In this document: one piece after another, positions 62,035-64,000 of the stretch | How positions within the stretch are numbered: position 1 is the first letter of the stretch | Layout: each line of letters opens with the position of its first letter | NCBI GenBank assembly: GCA_019823025.1 | Contig: CP081940.1 | Coordinates: 868,001 to 932,000, forward strand | Direction: 5' to 3' | Length of the DNA: 64,000 nucleotides | Source: Methylophilales bacterium | GTDB taxonomy: Bacteria > Pseudomonadota > Gammaproteobacteria > Burkholderiales > Methylophilaceae | Made by a program: the position numbers and the translations under genes | Notes under the pieces: generated by a model | What the model was told of the DNA's origin: nothing | The model's database searches: none | The model's input: the letters and a program-made list of their open reading frames with translations, nothing else

Positions 62035-63376
62035 ATAAATTTAAACATTTGTTTTGAATTCCTGCAAATCCACCATTGCTCATGAATACAATTTGATCAT
62101 TTGCTTTTTTTTCTTCAATGATACTATCTAAAATCCATTGCGTACTATTTGAAACTCTTACTTTTTGATCATTTTTAAACAACTCGGACGGATCCCAATC
62201 TAAATTATTTTTATAGCAATAGATCATATCGGCTGACGTAAGACTGTCTCGTAAATCTTTCTTCATACTTCCTAGCTTCATGGTATTTGATCTTGGCTCA
62301 ATTACAGCAATAATTCGACCTTTTTGCATTTTTTTCATTCCATCCAATGTGCTTTTGATAGCAGATGGATGATGCGCAAAATCATCATAAACTTTAATAT
62401 TATTCTTGTATTCACCAATTTTTTCCATTCTCCTTTTAACGCCTTTAAATGAGTTTAAAGCTTCAATAGATTTGGAAATAGGGATGTCAATATGATTAGC
62501 TGCTGCAATTGCAGCCAATGCATTTGAAGCATTATGGTCACCTATTAATTCCCAATCGAGTAATCCTTGTTTTTTATTCTTATATAAAATATCAATAGAA
62601 TTTTTATTATCAACCCATTGATATGACCATCCCTTATCATTATTAAAAAATTCTAACTCAGACCAAATACCCAATTTAATGACTGAATCGAGCGCCTTAC
62701 TCTGTGCATTTGAAATTACACGACCATTTTCAGGAATTATTCTAACTAGATGGTGAAAATGCTTCTTTATATGATCTAGATCGTCAAAAATATCTGCGTG
62801 ATCAAATTCCAAATTGTTCATAACAAGTGTACGAGGATGATAATGAATAAACTTGGAACGTTTATCAAAGAAAGCTGTGTCATATTCATCTGCTTCGATT
62901 ATAAAAAAATTTGACTTTTTATTTTCTATAAATCTAGAAGAGGACTTTAAGTTTGTTGGAATCCCACCAATCAAGTAACTCGGGCCGAACCCAGCATATT
63001 CAAAAATCCATGTGAGCATAGCTGTTGTAGTTGTTTTGCCATGTGTACCTGCGACAGCTATAACCCATTTTTCATGAAGAATATTTTCATATAGCCATTG
63101 GGGACCTGATTGGAATGCAAGACCCTCATTTAATATAGTTTCCATAAGAGGGTTACCTCTTTTGACAATATTGCCAACTATATAAGTATCTGGGTTGAGT
63201 TCTACTTGAGAAGGATTAAATCCTTCAATGATTTCAATTCCCTGCCCCTCTAGTTGGGTTGACATGGGTGGATATACGTTTTGATCACACCCAGTAACCT
63301 TAAAGCCTTTTGATTTTGCGAGAGAGGCTATCCCTGCCATAAATGTTCCACATATACCTAATATATGAATGTGCAT
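62018..63376 (-). CDS. mpl: UDP-MurNAc:L-Ala-gamma-D-Glu-meso-DAP ligase
   Basis: Mpl reattaches recycled murein tripeptide to UDP-MurNAc. It has 452 residues. The Mur-ligase family signature is HIHILGICGTFMAGIASLAKS at the start and VAGTHGKTTTTAMLTWIFE near 109 (ATP P-loop). NFFIIEADEYDTAFFDKRSKF near 158 and KVYDDFAHHPSAIKSTLDGM near 335 are typical of Mpl/MurC. The ligand is inferred to be DAP tripeptide. It overlaps the TonB-like gene and follows metH by 2 bp. Confidence 0.93.
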   Translation of the reverse strand: MHIHILGICGTFMAGIASLAKSKGFKVTGCDQNVYPPMSTQLEGQGIEIIEGFNPSQVELNPDTYIVGNIVKRGNPLMETILNEGLAFQSGPQWLYENILHEKWVIAVAGTHGKTTTTAMLTWIFEYAGFGPSYLIGGIPTNLKSSSRFIENKKSNFFIIEADEYDTAFFDKRSKFIHYHPRTLVMNNLEFDHADIFDDLDHIKKHFHHLVRIIPENGRVISNAQSKALDSVIKLGIWSELEFFNNDKGWSYQWVDNKNSIDILYKNKKQGLLDWELIGDHNASNALAAIAAANHIDIPISKSIEALNSFKGVKRRMEKIGEYKNNIKVYDDFAHHPSAIKSTLDGMKKMQKGRIIAVIEPRSNTMKLGSMKKDLRDSLTSADMIYCYKNNLDWDPSELFKNDQKVRVSNSTQWILDSIIEEKKANDQIVFMSNGGFAGIQNKCLNLFENEE

Positions 63377-63378
63377 AT

Positions 63379-64000
63379 TTATTTAAGACTCGATGCAAGC
63401 CATTTTTTTAATTGTTCTTTAGATATAGATCTTCTTTTAGCCATGTCATTAATTTGATCTTCATCAATCTTATCAACACTAAAATATTTCGCTTCTGGGT
63501 GCGCAAAGTAAAAACCACTAACTGAGGAAGCCGGCATCATTGACATCCCCTCTGTTAGTTCCATACCTATCTCTTTTGCCCGAAGCAATGCAAATATATC
63601 ATTCTTAACTGTATGTTCAGGACAAGCTGGATAGCCTGGAGCTGGCCTTATTCCTTGATATTTTTCTTTTATCATTGCTTCATTGCTCAGTTTTTCTTTT
63701 TGATATCCCCATAGATCTTGGCGAACTCTATCATGCATATACTCTGCAAAAGCTTCAGCCAATCTATCTGTGATGGCTTTGACCATGATGCTGCTGTAAT
63801 CATCTTCAGCCTTCATAAACATATCCTCATAGATATCAGCATTTATGCCTGAAGTAACAGCAAAGAGACCTATGTAATCTGTGACATTATTTTCTTTTGG
63901 CGAAATAAAATCTGCTAAACACAGATTGGGTTTTTGAGTACCTTTAATTACAGGTTTTTCTGTTTGCTGCCTTAAGCAATAATAGGTAAAAGCTAATTCC
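63379..64000 (-). CDS. metH: Methionine synthase (cobalamin-dependent), C-terminal part cut by window edge
   Basis: MetH methylates homocysteine using methylcobalamin. About 207 C-terminal residues are inside the window: the AdoMet reactivation domain with NLCLADFI, GLFAVTSGINADIYEDMFMKAEDDYSSIM, YMHDRVRQDLWGYQ, GIRPAPGYPACPEH and a C-terminal PASSVSGFYFAHPEAKYFSV, which binds AdoMet. The reading frame runs open to the window end, beyond the first internal Met codon at 63822, so the apparent start is not real. It sits 2 bp from mpl on the same strand. Confidence 0.95.
   Translation of the reverse strand, partial: ELAFTYYCLRQQTEKPVIKGTQKPNLCLADFISPKENNVTDYIGLFAVTSGINADIYEDMFMKAEDDYSSIMVKAITDRLAEAFAEYMHDRVRQDLWGYQKEKLSNEAMIKEKYQGIRPAPGYPACPEHTVKNDIFALLRAKEIGMELTEGMSMMPASSVSGFYFAHPEAKYFSVDKIDEDQINDMAKRRSISKEQLKKWLASSLK

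Noticed and set aside
63379..63822. Independent 147-aa protein at the right edge
   Set aside because: The frame is open beyond 63822 and the upstream codons continue the MetH activation domain, so it is simply the 3' end of metH.

Overview
The window reads as one continuous, AT-rich, very gene-dense stretch of chromosome from a free-living, probably marine, streamlined Gram-negative bacterium. Protein families and gene order (rpmH/rnpA-dnaA-dnaN-gyrB, proteobacterial-type gshA-gshB, ybeD-lipB-lipA, lptM-lysA, split class II ribonucleotide reductase, a periplasmic PQQ dehydrogenase lipoprotein with a quinoprotein-associated metallohydrolase, glucosylglycerate genes) point to Betaproteobacteria, most likely a small-genome Methylophilales (OM43/Methylopumilus-like) methylotroph. 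The taxonomic call is inference from gene content; no rRNA lies in the window. I see no tRNA, rRNA, CRISPR array, insertion sequence or prophage.

Layout. 1-5.5 kb: replication-origin region, with rnpA-rpmH divergent from dnaA, then dnaN and gyrB; a likely oriC with a DnaA-trio-like run lies between dnaA and dnaN. 5.5-9.3 kb: oxyR and a three-subunit proton-translocating transhydrogenase (pntAA-pntAB-pntB) ending in a clear terminator. 9.3-11.9 kb: an accessory patch with two tandem paralogous microproteins, a small membrane protein, a DUF2805-like protein, and an alternative oxidase carrying a fused C-terminal DUF3293-like domain. 12-27 kb: housekeeping (dsbA, SPOR protein, argS, priA, thiD, thiE, hemL, gltBD, hemE). 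27-38 kb: msrB, an acetate-permease pair, an acyltransferase, a PQQ dehydrogenase lipoprotein, a radical SAM protein, a three-gene glucosylglycerate synthesis/phosphorolysis cluster, cytochrome b561 and a quinoprotein-linked metallohydrolase. 38-46.6 kb: doxX-like, mutY, uppP, thiC with a TPP riboswitch, pcm-like, tolC, an isochorismatase-like hydrolase and waaA. 46.7-64 kb: nrdJab, a trypsin-like protease, rlpA, lipoate genes, glutathione genes, apbE, lptM-lysA, ispH, nudB-like, nadA, a HIT protein, then (minus strand) a thioredoxin-like ferredoxin, tonB-like, mpl and the 3' end of metH.

How the genes fit together. Redox themes recur: OxyR with both sensor cysteines, transhydrogenase NADPH supply, glutathione synthesis, MsrB, DsbA, alternative oxidase and a PQQ periplasmic dehydrogenase. 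The gpgP-gpgS-phosphorylase cluster suggests a reversible store of the compatible solute glucosylglycerate. Cobalamin is needed by two enzymes here (NrdJ and MetH). Intergenic gaps are tiny, neighbouring genes commonly overlap, and two pairs of convergent genes overlap at their 3' ends, consistent with genome streamlining.
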